DNA from: Lachnospiraceae bacterium
GTDB lineage: Bacteria; Bacillota; Clostridia; Lachnospirales; Lachnospiraceae
Direction of reading: 5' to 3'
DNA: 6,234 nt
NCBI GenBank assembly: GCA_003446735.1
Contig: DMCJ01000228.1
Span: 1-6,234, forward strand
The translations under genes and the position numbers were made by a program. The notes below the pieces were generated by a model that saw nothing but the letters and a program-made list of their open reading frames with translations, made no database searches and had not been told where the DNA came from. Below are positions 1-6,234 of this stretch, one piece after another (position 1 is the stretch's first letter; each line of letters starts with the position of its first letter).

Positions 1-995
1 TCTCCGCCCTCGTAATTCCAGCTTTCTTCGAACCTTTCGGATATCTCCTTTGCCAGTTCCTCCGGGTTTAATGATACGAGCAGAAATGACTCGGGGCCGG
101 GACGATATATCTGATATCTGGATAAGACCGTACGAAGGTATTCCGCAACGGGCTTCATGAGCATATCGGGATCTGAAGTAAATGCGGCTTTCTTGGCGTA
201 TTCGGTATCTTCGATCCTTAAGCAAAGGACAGCAAATTTCCTTCTCATCTTAAAGAAATTGTTAAGATCCATTCGAAGTGCGCCCCTGTTATAGGTCTTA
301 AGGACCGCATCGATCCTGTCGTCCTCTTTTTCTATCGAAAACATGATGCCAAGGAGCGCAAACGCTTCCATCTGAAGCTCGATCTGCACTTCCTTGAAAA
401 ACAGCTGTACAAGGACTCCGGTTATTACAAGTACAAATGAAAATGTAAGTGAATATTTCCTTCGCTCATTGATCGCCGACCAGTAGTAGAATATCGAGAA
501 AACGGCAAGAACGAAATAGAGGGCGGAACTTATATATATGACCGACTCTCCCCAGTTACGGTTAAATACGGCATCTTCTCCGTAATAAAAAACCCATTTT
601 GTAAACGGGTTGGTGCAGATTGCGATCTCCGAAATAAAAAAGGGTATAAGGGTCACAACATGCTTTCCCAGGCCCTTATCTCTGTCAAGCGCACCTATTA
701 CCCTTCTGACATACATGTAAAAGAGCGGCGCAAGAAATGAATGTGATGAAAAATATAATATATGGGATGCAAATGAGAGCTTATAATAAAAGTCCGACAC
801 CGTTCTTAAGGGCTCGAGACCTATGCATGCTATAGCGGCAAGCCCGCTTATGAGCACATCAAATAAAATGAGTGTAAATACCTTGTTCTGGGTCTTGTCG
901 GTATTTCCCTCTATAAGATTAAATACGATCGCCATCAGCGTTACGCTGACGGCAACTATATGAAAAGATGTACTTCTTATGAACTCAAGCAGCAT
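1..995 (-). CDS. 7TM sensor protein with degenerate GGDEF domain (3' end off the window)
   Basis: The frame is open from an ATG at 995 to the left edge: 331 full codons, no stop. I see about seven hydrophobic segments (roughly residues 8-28, 38-60, 72-95, 112-130, 152-172, 181-200, 205-221), resembling the 7TM input module found on clostridial GGDEF and EAL proteins. A GGDEF-like domain follows: it opens at about 229 (DAVLKTYNRGALRMDL, like the usual D-x-LT-x-L-x-NR start). The active-site loop reads R298-P-G-P-E-S-F304 instead of R-x-GGDEF, the metal-binding Asp region reads LRIED near 259-263, and no RxxD inhibitory site precedes the loop. Cyclase activity is therefore unlikely. In this architecture an EAL phosphodiesterase domain often follows, but only 27 residues after the motif are visible, so that is inference. 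The start lies 11 bases after the pyrF stop, behind a purine-rich ribosome site, so it is probably co-transcribed with pyrF. Confidence 0.85.
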   Translation of the reverse strand, partial: MLLEFIRSTSFHIVAVSVTLMAIVFNLIEGNTDKTQNKVFTLILFDVLISGLAAIACIGLEPLRTVSDFYYKLSFASHILYFSSHSFLAPLFYMYVRRVIGALDRDKGLGKHVVTLIPFFISEIAICTNPFTKWVFYYGEDAVFNRNWGESVIYISSALYFVLAVFSIFYYWSAINERRKYSLTFSFVLVITGVLVQLFFKEVQIELQMEAFALLGIMFSIEKEDDRIDAVLKTYNRGALRMDLNNFFKMRRKFAVLCLRIEDTEYAKKAAFTSDPDMLMKPVAEYLRTVLSRYQIYRPGPESFLLVSLNPEELAKEISERFEESWNYEGG

Positions 996-998
996 ATT

Positions 999-1004
999 CC
1001 CCTC
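999..1004 (-). promoter_or_regulatory. Ribosome binding site of the 7TM-GGDEF gene
   Basis: On the minus strand GAGGGG precedes the ATG at 995 with a three-base gap, inside a purine run (AAAAGAGGGGAAT). It sits in the 11 bases between the pyrF stop and this start. It supports the ATG at 995 as the start, and I see no better in-frame ATG upstream. Confidence 0.65.
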
Positions 1005-1006
1005 TT

Positions 1007-1927
1007 TTACAATGCGCTCTTAATATCATCCTTCATCGCAAGTACCGCCTGCCTTGAAGCCTTGGCATATTCCTTCTCGGTAAATCTGTCTTTATAATCA
1101 TCACTCTTATATGCGGCGATTATGCCTCTTGAGGAATTGATGATGGCACCGGATCCGTCCTTATCGAAGAAAGCCTTAAGATCCGATCCCTTTCCTCCCT
1201 GTGCTCCGTAGCCGGGCACTAAGATAAATGTCTTTTTCATCAGCTTTCTTAAAGCCATTCCCATCTCGGGATAGGTCGCACCCACAACGGCGCCTACATC
1301 ATTATATTTCTCTCCTGGAACCTCAGCTCCCCATTTTTCCACCATTTCACCCACATGCTCGTATAAGGGCCTTCCGTCTATGATCCTGTCCTGGAATTCC
1401 CCGCTTGAAGGATTTGATGTTTTGACAAGGACGAATATTCCCTTGTCATACTCCTTGCAGGCATCCACAAAGGGCTTTACGCCGTCGGTGCCAAGGTAAG
1501 GATTTACGGTAACAAAATCCTCATCAAAAGGTGCAAATGTATTTTTACCTATCTCTATCTTTCCGATATGACCTGTTGCATAAGCGGCTGATGTGGATCC
1601 TATGTCTCCTCTTTTTATATCGCCGATCACGATAAGGCCTTTTTCCTTACAGTATTTAACAGTCTTTTCAAAAGCGATAAGGCCGGGTATTCCGAACTGC
1701 TCATACATGGCTATCTGGGGCTTTACCGCAGGTATAAGATCATAAACCTCATCCACTATCCCCTTGTTAAACTGCCATACGGCTTCGGCGGCTCCCTCTA
1801 AGGTTTCGCCCTTTTCCTCAAAAGCCCGGTCTTTGATGAATTCCGGTATGAATTTAAGATTGGGGTCAAGTCCCACTACTATCGGAGCGTCTTTTTTCTG
1901 TATCTCGTTAATAAGCCTGTCGATCAT
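1007..1927 (-). CDS. pyrF: Orotidine-5'-phosphate decarboxylase (long form)
   Basis: This 306-residue protein catalyses the last step of de novo UMP synthesis, OMP to UMP plus CO2, in the cytoplasm. The TIM-barrel landmarks are visible: substrate-contacting VVGLDPN at 17-23 (D21), AVKPQ at 67-71 (K69), the catalytic D-x-K-x-x-D signature D103-I-K105-R-G-D108 within IGDIKRGDIGSTSAAYA, and C-terminal phosphate-binding segments VPGYGAQGG at 237-245 and SSRG at 265-268. The length and the GSTSAAYA extension fit the longer 'type 2' bacterial PyrF rather than the roughly 230-240 residue form of Bacillus and E. coli. All catalytic residues are present, so it is likely active. The ATG is preceded by AAGAGG with a seven-base spacer after GAGG (GAGG at 1935-1938). 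It lies 22 bases after the TPR lipoprotein stop and 11 bases before the sensor gene. No other pyr gene is in view, and the short leader has no room for a PyrR-type attenuator. Confidence 0.97.
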   Translation of the reverse strand: MIDRLINEIQKKDAPIVVGLDPNLKFIPEFIKDRAFEEKGETLEGAAEAVWQFNKGIVDEVYDLIPAVKPQIAMYEQFGIPGLIAFEKTVKYCKEKGLIVIGDIKRGDIGSTSAAYATGHIGKIEIGKNTFAPFDEDFVTVNPYLGTDGVKPFVDACKEYDKGIFVLVKTSNPSSGEFQDRIIDGRPLYEHVGEMVEKWGAEVPGEKYNDVGAVVGATYPEMGMALRKLMKKTFILVPGYGAQGGKGSDLKAFFDKDGSGAIINSSRGIIAAYKSDDYKDRFTEKEYAKASRQAVLAMKDDIKSAL

Positions 1928-1949
1928 CTTTCTACCTCTTTTCCCGCTT

Positions 1950-3029
1950 TTATCTTGTCTGTAAGAATGTACTTTCCCTTAAGGCTTCCGGATCGTCCGG
2001 ATAAGCTAAACGGTATTCGTTCATAAGTGCTTTCGCACTCTCGAAATCACCGTTTTTTTCATATGCGACTATCCTGTTATAGGAAAGTGCCTGCTTCATC
2101 GAAGGATCATTTAATTCAAGCCCTGTTTCAAATGCCAGTATAGCTCCCTGGGCATCGCCGGCTGCAAGCTTGCTTAAGCCGAGCTGATTGTAGATAAGGG
2201 CATTTGAAGGGTTCTTTGTAAGATATTCCGAATAAAGTACTCCGGCATAATTCGAATCCCCGAGCATCTCGTATGTACGTCCTAACATATATACGATATC
2301 CGCCTGCTTATCCCTCTCTTCCTGCTTTGCGCTCTCTAAATGATTCCTCGCATCGTCATACTGACCGAGCCTGAAAAAGATAAGTCCCTGCTCATATTCG
2401 CTCAGGGCCTTTTCGTCATTTAACATGGAATCCAGATATTCTCTTCCCTTATCCGCATATCCGTAAGCGGCAAGCACATCATAGATATTAAATTTCATCT
2501 CATGATCGTCGGATGTATAGGAAAGGGCTTTTTCAAAATGATAAATACCGCTTTCATAATCGCCCTCGGATATCGCGATAACGCCTCTTTCATAGTGGGC
2601 AAGGTCGTTCTTTTCATCGCTTTCTATTATCGCATCAAGGAGCTTTGCGGCTTCATCGGGACGTGAACTCTTAAAATATGCGGTAGCCATGTAGAAGTTT
2701 ATATCCCTCTCAAGGTCGCCCGCGAAGATCCCTCCGTTTGAAAGGGCATTTTCAAATGCGTTTAGGGCATTGTCATAATCGGCCATTCCAAGGTATGCAA
2801 GCCCCAGGCCTCTGTAGGCAAGCTCTAAGTTCTCTCCTTCTTCGACAGCCTTATTAAAGCTCTCGACTGCTGCCGGATAGTCAGACTCCGCTATCTTGTT
2901 AAAACCCAGGGTGGAATTATCGCCTTCCTTTTTACCGCATGAAAAAAGGGCAAGCGTCATTATGATTAAAAGCGCTGAAAATACCGGCTTTTTATATGCT
3001 GTTTTTGTATTATGTAAACCTTTCGTCAT
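1950..3029 (-). CDS. TPR-repeat lipoprotein
   Basis: From the ATG at 3029 this encodes 359 residues. The N-terminus is a lipoprotein signal: a basic stretch ending KK at 13-14, a hydrophobic core VFSALLIIMTLALF, then lipobox LFSC with C31 as the lipidated cysteine, followed by GKK. With Gly at +2, and in a Gram-positive cell, it should be anchored on the outer face of the cytoplasmic membrane. The rest is about nine degenerate tetratricopeptide units from roughly 36 to 346; clear examples are LAYRGLGLAYLGMADYDNAL and ALIYNQLGLSKLAAGDAQGA. TPR arrays form superhelical protein-binding scaffolds; I see no enzymatic domain, and the partner is unknown. The frame also extends to a TTG at 3047 inside the ATPase gene, but the ATG has the better ribosome site and gives a normal signal peptide. 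It starts one base after the ATPase stop, suggesting translational coupling, and pyrF follows 22 bases on. Confidence 0.88.
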   Translation of the reverse strand: MTKGLHNTKTAYKKPVFSALLIIMTLALFSCGKKEGDNSTLGFNKIAESDYPAAVESFNKAVEEGENLELAYRGLGLAYLGMADYDNALNAFENALSNGGIFAGDLERDINFYMATAYFKSSRPDEAAKLLDAIIESDEKNDLAHYERGVIAISEGDYESGIYHFEKALSYTSDDHEMKFNIYDVLAAYGYADKGREYLDSMLNDEKALSEYEQGLIFFRLGQYDDARNHLESAKQEERDKQADIVYMLGRTYEMLGDSNYAGVLYSEYLTKNPSNALIYNQLGLSKLAAGDAQGAILAFETGLELNDPSMKQALSYNRIVAYEKNGDFESAKALMNEYRLAYPDDPEALRESTFLQTR

Positions 3030-3030
3030 T

Positions 3031-3774
3031 TTACAGTACCTTATCAAGGAAGCTCTTTGTACGTTCTTCCTTAGGGTTATTTAAAACTTCTTCGGGAGTA
3101 CCCTCTTCCACGATGACGCCTTCGTCCATGAATATGACCCTGTCGGCCACCTCTCTGGCAAATCCCATCTCGTGCGTTACTATGACCATGGTCATGCCGC
3201 CCGAAGCAAGCTCCTTCATTACGTTTAATACTTCTCCTACCATCTCGGGATCTAAGGCCGAAGTAGGCTCGTCAAAAAGGATGATATCGGGATTCATCGC
3301 AAGGGCTCTGGCTATCGCAACTCTCTGCTTCTGACCGCCTGAGATCTGGGAAGGGAAATTATCGGCTTTGTCCGCCATCCCGACCCGCTCTAAAAGGCTC
3401 ATGGCCTTTTCCTTTGCCTCTTCCTCAGTCATCTTCTTAAGCTTAACTGGCGCAAGTGTTATATTATCGAGCACGCTCTTATGAGGGAAAAGATTAAAAT
3501 GCTGGAATACCATTCCTATGTTTTCCCTGACTTTGTTGATGTCGGTATCCTTACTCCTTATATCAACATCATCAACTATGATAGAGCCGCCGCTCGCTTC
3601 TTCGAGCGCATTTATGCATCTTAGAAATGTGGATTTTCCGCTTCCGGAAGGACCGATAAGTACAACAACCTCTCCTTCCTTAACTGTAAGACTCATATCT
3701 TTTATGACTTCGTTATCTCCAAAGCACTTCTTTAGATTCTTTATTTCCACTATGGTTCTTTTTGTATCACCCAT
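3031..3774 (-). CDS. Polar amino acid-type ABC transporter ATP-binding protein (GlnQ/HisP family)
   Basis: This 247-residue, complete ABC ATPase would bind a membrane permease on the cytoplasmic face and power transport by ATP hydrolysis. Every motif is intact: Walker A GPSGSGKST (41-49), Q-loop at Q91 in VFQHFNLFPH, signature ISGGQKQR (144-151), Walker B IILFDEP (164-170) with catalytic E169, D-loop SALD, and H-loop H201 in VTHEMGFAREVADR. The length, LRCINALE after Walker A, the FNLFPH loop and the HEMGFAREVADR segment are hallmarks of the GlnQ/HisP/ArtP clade for polar amino acid uptake. The substrate cannot be read from the ATPase. Unusually, no matching permease or solute-binding protein lies beside it: upstream is an FtsX-type permease, which normally uses MacB/LolD-type ATPases, and downstream is a TPR lipoprotein. 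The ribosome site before the ATG is weak (GGAT five bases away; GAGAG farther up). Confidence 0.93.
   Translation of the reverse strand: MGDTKRTIVEIKNLKKCFGDNEVIKDMSLTVKEGEVVVLIGPSGSGKSTFLRCINALEEASGGSIIVDDVDIRSKDTDINKVRENIGMVFQHFNLFPHKSVLDNITLAPVKLKKMTEEEAKEKAMSLLERVGMADKADNFPSQISGGQKQRVAIARALAMNPDIILFDEPTSALDPEMVGEVLNVMKELASGGMTMVIVTHEMGFAREVADRVIFMDEGVIVEEGTPEEVLNNPKEERTKSFLDKVL
3039..3042 (-). promoter_or_regulatory. Ribosome binding site deciding the TPR lipoprotein start
   Basis: AAGG lies nine bases before the ATG at 3029, inside the last codons of the ATPase gene. The alternative TTG at 3047 has only a weak AGAG-like purine stretch upstream and would add six residues (MIRYCK) before the signal peptide. 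This favours the ATG. It is a short, moderate match. Confidence 0.45.
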
Positions 3775-3858
3775 GTCTTATCCGACTCTCTTTTCTTAAA
3801 AATTTTCCACCTTTTATCTTATCAAAAATGCCAACCTTGCGCAAGATATTTAAAGCCC
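3775..3858 (-). promoter_or_regulatory. Intergenic region with palindrome; possible promoter or weak terminator
   Basis: These 84 A/T-rich bases separate the permease stop from the ATPase start and are the only sizeable gap in the window. They contain the perfect palindrome CTTGCGCAAG at 3836-3845. Read on the minus strand, the palindrome is followed by TTGGC and then five T residues, so it could form a short weak hairpin terminator, or be a dimeric-repressor site. A loose promoter-like pair is TTGCGC, 17 bases, TAAGAT; TTGGCA also occurs but without a good -10 at the right distance. None is strong. I infer that the downstream four-gene unit may have its own promoter here, but read-through from the permease gene is equally possible. 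Confidence 0.25.
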
Positions 3859-6234
3859 TTATTCCACGCTCTTTAATGACTCCGTCATGCTTATCTTCTC
3901 TAATTTTCCGCCCATTATGAAATTGACGAAAAGCGTGAAGAATATGGTAAGAAGGATGCTGTAGACAAAGCTTATCCTTTTGATGCTGACCTTAAAAAAG
4001 ACCATGTCAACAACTATCCTGGATATTACGTATCTGTGAAGAAGGATTCCGAGGAATAACCCCGCTATCGTGCCTAAGATCGTAAGGAAGATATTCTCCC
4101 TGAATACATAGGCCGAAGTCTCCCTCGGATAGAATCCGAGCACCTTTATCGTAGCTATCTCCCTTACGCGTTCGGTGATGTTTATGTTCGTAAGGTTATA
4201 AAGTACCACGAAAGAAAGGCCCGCGGAAGAAAAGATGACAAGCAGCACTATGTAATCAAGGCTCTTCATCATATTTCCTATCCTGTGCTTGAAATCCTCA
4301 AAGACATTTACATACGAAACGCTCTTAAGCTTTGAAAGCCCGGCCGTCACCTGATATACATCCGACACTTTGGAAACATTAAAATATGCAGCATTTACCT
4401 TATCTTCCGCTCTTTCTTCGGGAGATATCATCACATAGTTATATACATGGTTCTGAAAGATCCCGGTAACCTTAAGATCCATCTGCTCCATGTCCTCGTT
4501 GTTTAAATGTATCGTATCGCCTTTTTGAATGTCATAGCGCTTTGAAAGACTTACCGAGATTATGGCGCTTCCCTTTTTTGGAAGATCCACCCTGTCACCC
4601 TTTTCGTCCTTAAGGATAAAGAACCTGTCCATATCCTCATATGAAAGAGGCGCGATGACGTTAACACTCTTTACCTTGTCCTCTGTCTTTAGATCCCAGC
4701 TCGATTCCTTTAAGAGGATATGATCTATATCCCCTTCTTTAAGATAGGCCTCGACCTTTTTGGGCAGTGCATCTTTTTTTCCGTTCTTTACTATCATCTC
4801 GCCGTCGGCTATCTGTATGTCGTCATACTGATCGGCGGCAAAGTTCGCCACGGAATCCTTCATGCCGAATCCCGTAAGAAGAAGAGCGCATGATCCGCTT
4901 ATGCCAACGACCATCATAAGAAGGCGTCTTTTATATCTGAATATGTTCCTTACCGATACTTTCTGAGTAAATTTAAGCCTCTTCCAAATAAAGGGGATAT
5001 ATTCAAGGAATACCCTCTTTCCGGGCCTCGGCGCCTTGGGTCTCATAAGGGATGCCGCGGTCTCGAAAAGTTCGTAGCGGCATGATATATAGGTGCTTCC
5101 AAGCGAGCACAAAAGTGAAACTGCGACCATAGCAGCAAAAAGCAGCGGATCTATCATGAGCTTTAAAGGTATGTCTATATACATCATCTGATAGCTCATC
5201 CAGATTACCGTAGGGAAGATATATATCCCGAGGAAATATCCGATCACGCATCCAAGGAGCGCGGCAGAGCCCGAATAGAACGAAAAGATCCCCATGATAT
5301 CAAAGTTTGAATATCCAAGAGCCTTTAACGTACCTATCTGTCCTCTTTGTTCTTCGACCATCCTTGTCATCGTGGTCATGCATACAAGGGCTGCCACAAG
5401 GATAAAGAATATCGGGAAGACCTTTGCGATCTGAGCTACGATCTCGGAATCTCCCTCAAAACAGGAGCATCCCAAATTGGTGTTTCTCTCCATGACAAAG
5501 GTATCGGGGTCCGAGAGATCTTCAAGCTCTTCCTCGGCATCTTCTATCTCTTCCTCGGCGTCTTTTATCTTTTCGTCAAATTCCTTTTTCCCGTCCTCGT
5601 ATTCCTTCTTTCCGTCTTCAAGTTCCTTAAGTCCGTCGTTATATTCATCCCAGCCGTCTGCGACCTTCTTCTTTCCGTCCTCATACTCCTTAAGGCCGTC
5701 GTCAAACTCCTTCTTTCCGTCCTCATATTCCTTAACGCCGTCAAGATATTCTTTTCTTCCTTCAGCCCATGCGGCAAGCCCCGCATTATAGCCTGCAAGA
5801 GCCGCTTCATATTCGGCCTTTCCCGCGTTAAGTGCATTTACTCCGGCTTCATACTGTGCTTTCTTTTCATTAAGATCCTTAAGCGCTTCCTCATACCGGG
5901 AAAATCCCGCATTTATCTGCGACAGAGCCGCCTGATATGTCATTTCGTCCATAAACGCCTTGGCACTTTCAAGCTCTGCGCTTTTTTCATCAAGCTCGCT
6001 CTTTGTGGCACTTAGCGCATTTTCATATTGTTCTATCCCATTTTTTGCCTCATTTAAAGCGCTTTCATTAGCTTCTATCTGCGCTGCCGCTTCATCAAGC
6101 TGTGCCTTTGCATCCATGAGCTTATCTTCATTTACCTTAAGCTCGTATTCGGCATTTTTTAATTTTTCCCCGGCGTCCGTCAGTTCCTCTTTACCGCTTT
6201 TTATATCATCCTCTGCCTTCCTTAAATCCCTCTC
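3859..6234 (-). CDS. FtsX-like ABC transporter permease with long heptad-repeat coiled coil (5' end off the window)
   Basis: The frame is open from the right edge to TAA at 3859-3861: 791 residues. An internal ATG at 6117 lies mid-coiled-coil and is not a credible start. Numbered from the first codon in the window: 1-240 is charged heptad-repeat coiled coil; 269-289, 314-339 and 363-384 are helices of the first FtsX domain, with KALGYS at 304-309; 437-456 is a helix starting the second half; 459-654 is a MacB-like extracellular domain; and 659-681, 712-734 and 753-774 form the second FtsX domain, with KVLGF at 697-701. This is a duplicated permease of the FtsX/MacB superfamily (mechanotransmission or export), usually about 1,100 residues in Clostridia. 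The missing N-terminus should hold the first helix and the start of the stalk. The coiled coil should sit outside the membrane. Its usual partner, a MacB/LolD-type ATPase gene, would lie upstream, outside the window. The transported substrate is unknown. Confidence 0.92.
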   Translation of the reverse strand, partial: ERDLRKAEDDIKSGKEELTDAGEKLKNAEYELKVNEDKLMDAKAQLDEAAAQIEANESALNEAKNGIEQYENALSATKSELDEKSAELESAKAFMDEMTYQAALSQINAGFSRYEEALKDLNEKKAQYEAGVNALNAGKAEYEAALAGYNAGLAAWAEGRKEYLDGVKEYEDGKKEFDDGLKEYEDGKKKVADGWDEYNDGLKELEDGKKEYEDGKKEFDEKIKDAEEEIEDAEEELEDLSDPDTFVMERNTNLGCSCFEGDSEIVAQIAKVFPIFFILVAALVCMTTMTRMVEEQRGQIGTLKALGYSNFDIMGIFSFYSGSAALLGCVIGYFLGIYIFPTVIWMSYQMMYIDIPLKLMIDPLLFAAMVAVSLLCSLGSTYISCRYELFETAASLMRPKAPRPGKRVFLEYIPFIWKRLKFTQKVSVRNIFRYKRRLLMMVVGISGSCALLLTGFGMKDSVANFAADQYDDIQIADGEMIVKNGKKDALPKKVEAYLKEGDIDHILLKESSWDLKTEDKVKSVNVIAPLSYEDMDRFFILKDEKGDRVDLPKKGSAIISVSLSKRYDIQKGDTIHLNNEDMEQMDLKVTGIFQNHVYNYVMISPEERAEDKVNAAYFNVSKVSDVYQVTAGLSKLKSVSYVNVFEDFKHRIGNMMKSLDYIVLLVIFSSAGLSFVVLYNLTNINITERVREIATIKVLGFYPRETSAYVFRENIFLTILGTIAGLFLGILLHRYVISRIVVDMVFFKVSIKRISFVYSILLTIFFTLFVNFIMGGKLEKISMTESLKSVE
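5572..5928 (-). repeat. In-frame 21-base tandem repeat encoding 17 coiled-coil heptads
   Basis: Within the permease gene, 357 bases encode 17 consecutive seven-residue units without an indel. Each has a small residue (Gly or Ala, once Lys) at position 1 and usually a large hydrophobic or aromatic residue at position 5. The nine units at 5572-5760 are the most regular: GRKEYLD, GVKEYED, GKKEFDD, GLKEYED, GKKKVAD, GWDEYND, GLKELED, GKKEYED, GKKEFDE. At the DNA level the plus strand shows recurring CCGTCNTC and TTCCTTCTTTCCGTC blocks, so the copies are related but diverged. They probably arose by unequal duplication and are maintained by selection on the protein. Confidence 0.85.

Noticed and set aside
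1928..1949. Terminator or attenuator before pyrF
   Set aside because: The gap is only 22 bases, with a ribosome site and no stem-loop or T-run arrangement.
2996..3334. A 112-codon plus-strand frame across the lipoprotein/ATPase junction
   Set aside because: It is antisense to the signal peptide and to the ATPase signature and Walker B regions, which are well-supported coding sequence.
5003..5251. An 82-codon minus-strand frame inside the permease
   Set aside because: It overlaps the first FtsX domain in another frame, and its translation has no family features.
5572..5760. The regular repeats as a CRISPR array or noncoding satellite
   Set aside because: The units are contiguous 21-base codon-phased copies without unique spacers, and they encode regular coiled-coil heptads.
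5477..5837. Two further open frames over the repeat array, one Ser/Pro-rich on the plus strand and one Arg/Thr-rich on the minus strand
   Set aside because: Both are out-of-frame readings of the same repeat array and have no recognisable domain.
5347..6015. A 222-codon plus-strand open frame antisense to the permease coiled coil
   Set aside because: It mirrors the 21-base periodic repeats: a period that is a multiple of three keeps several frames free of stops. Its product is a low-complexity hydrophobic repeat, and the opposite strand encodes a clear FtsX protein.
6115..6117. ATG at 6117 as the true start of the permease
   Set aside because: The frame stays open to the right edge, and the 39 residues upstream continue the same heptad pattern, so the gene begins outside the window.

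Overview
All five genes in this window lie on the minus strand, so transcription runs from the right edge to the left. Transcription order is: the 3' part of a large FtsX-type permease with a very long coiled coil (enters from the right edge, stops at 3859); an 84-base gap; a GlnQ-type ABC ATPase; a TPR lipoprotein; orotidine-5'-phosphate decarboxylase (pyrF); and a seven-helix membrane protein with a degenerate GGDEF domain that leaves through the left edge. There is no gene-free stretch over 300 bases, and I saw no rRNA, CRISPR array or insertion sequence.

The source looks like a Gram-positive, low-to-moderate G+C anaerobe of the class Clostridia, most likely a Lachnospiraceae member. This is inferred from the protein families (long-form PyrF, clostridial FtsX permease with a heptad-repeat ectodomain, 7TM-GGDEF sensor), frequent ATA, AGA and AGG codons, strong purine-rich Shine-Dalgarno sites and tight gene packing. 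The genus cannot be fixed from this window.

The last four genes look like one transcription unit: the gaps are 1 base (ATPase to lipoprotein), 22 bases (lipoprotein to pyrF) and 11 bases (pyrF to sensor). The permease is set apart by 84 A/T-rich bases that carry a perfect 10-base palindrome and may hold a promoter or a weak terminator.

The content is mixed: envelope transport, a cell-surface TPR lipoprotein, one pyrimidine-biosynthesis step and a probable c-di-GMP-related membrane protein. The most notable points are the 17-heptad repeat stalk encoded by an indel-free 21-base periodic array, an amino-acid-type ABC ATPase without its permease or binding protein, a pyrF without other pyr genes in view, and a GGDEF domain whose active-site motif has decayed to GPESF. 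I do not see convincing evidence for an entirely new defence or mobile system here.
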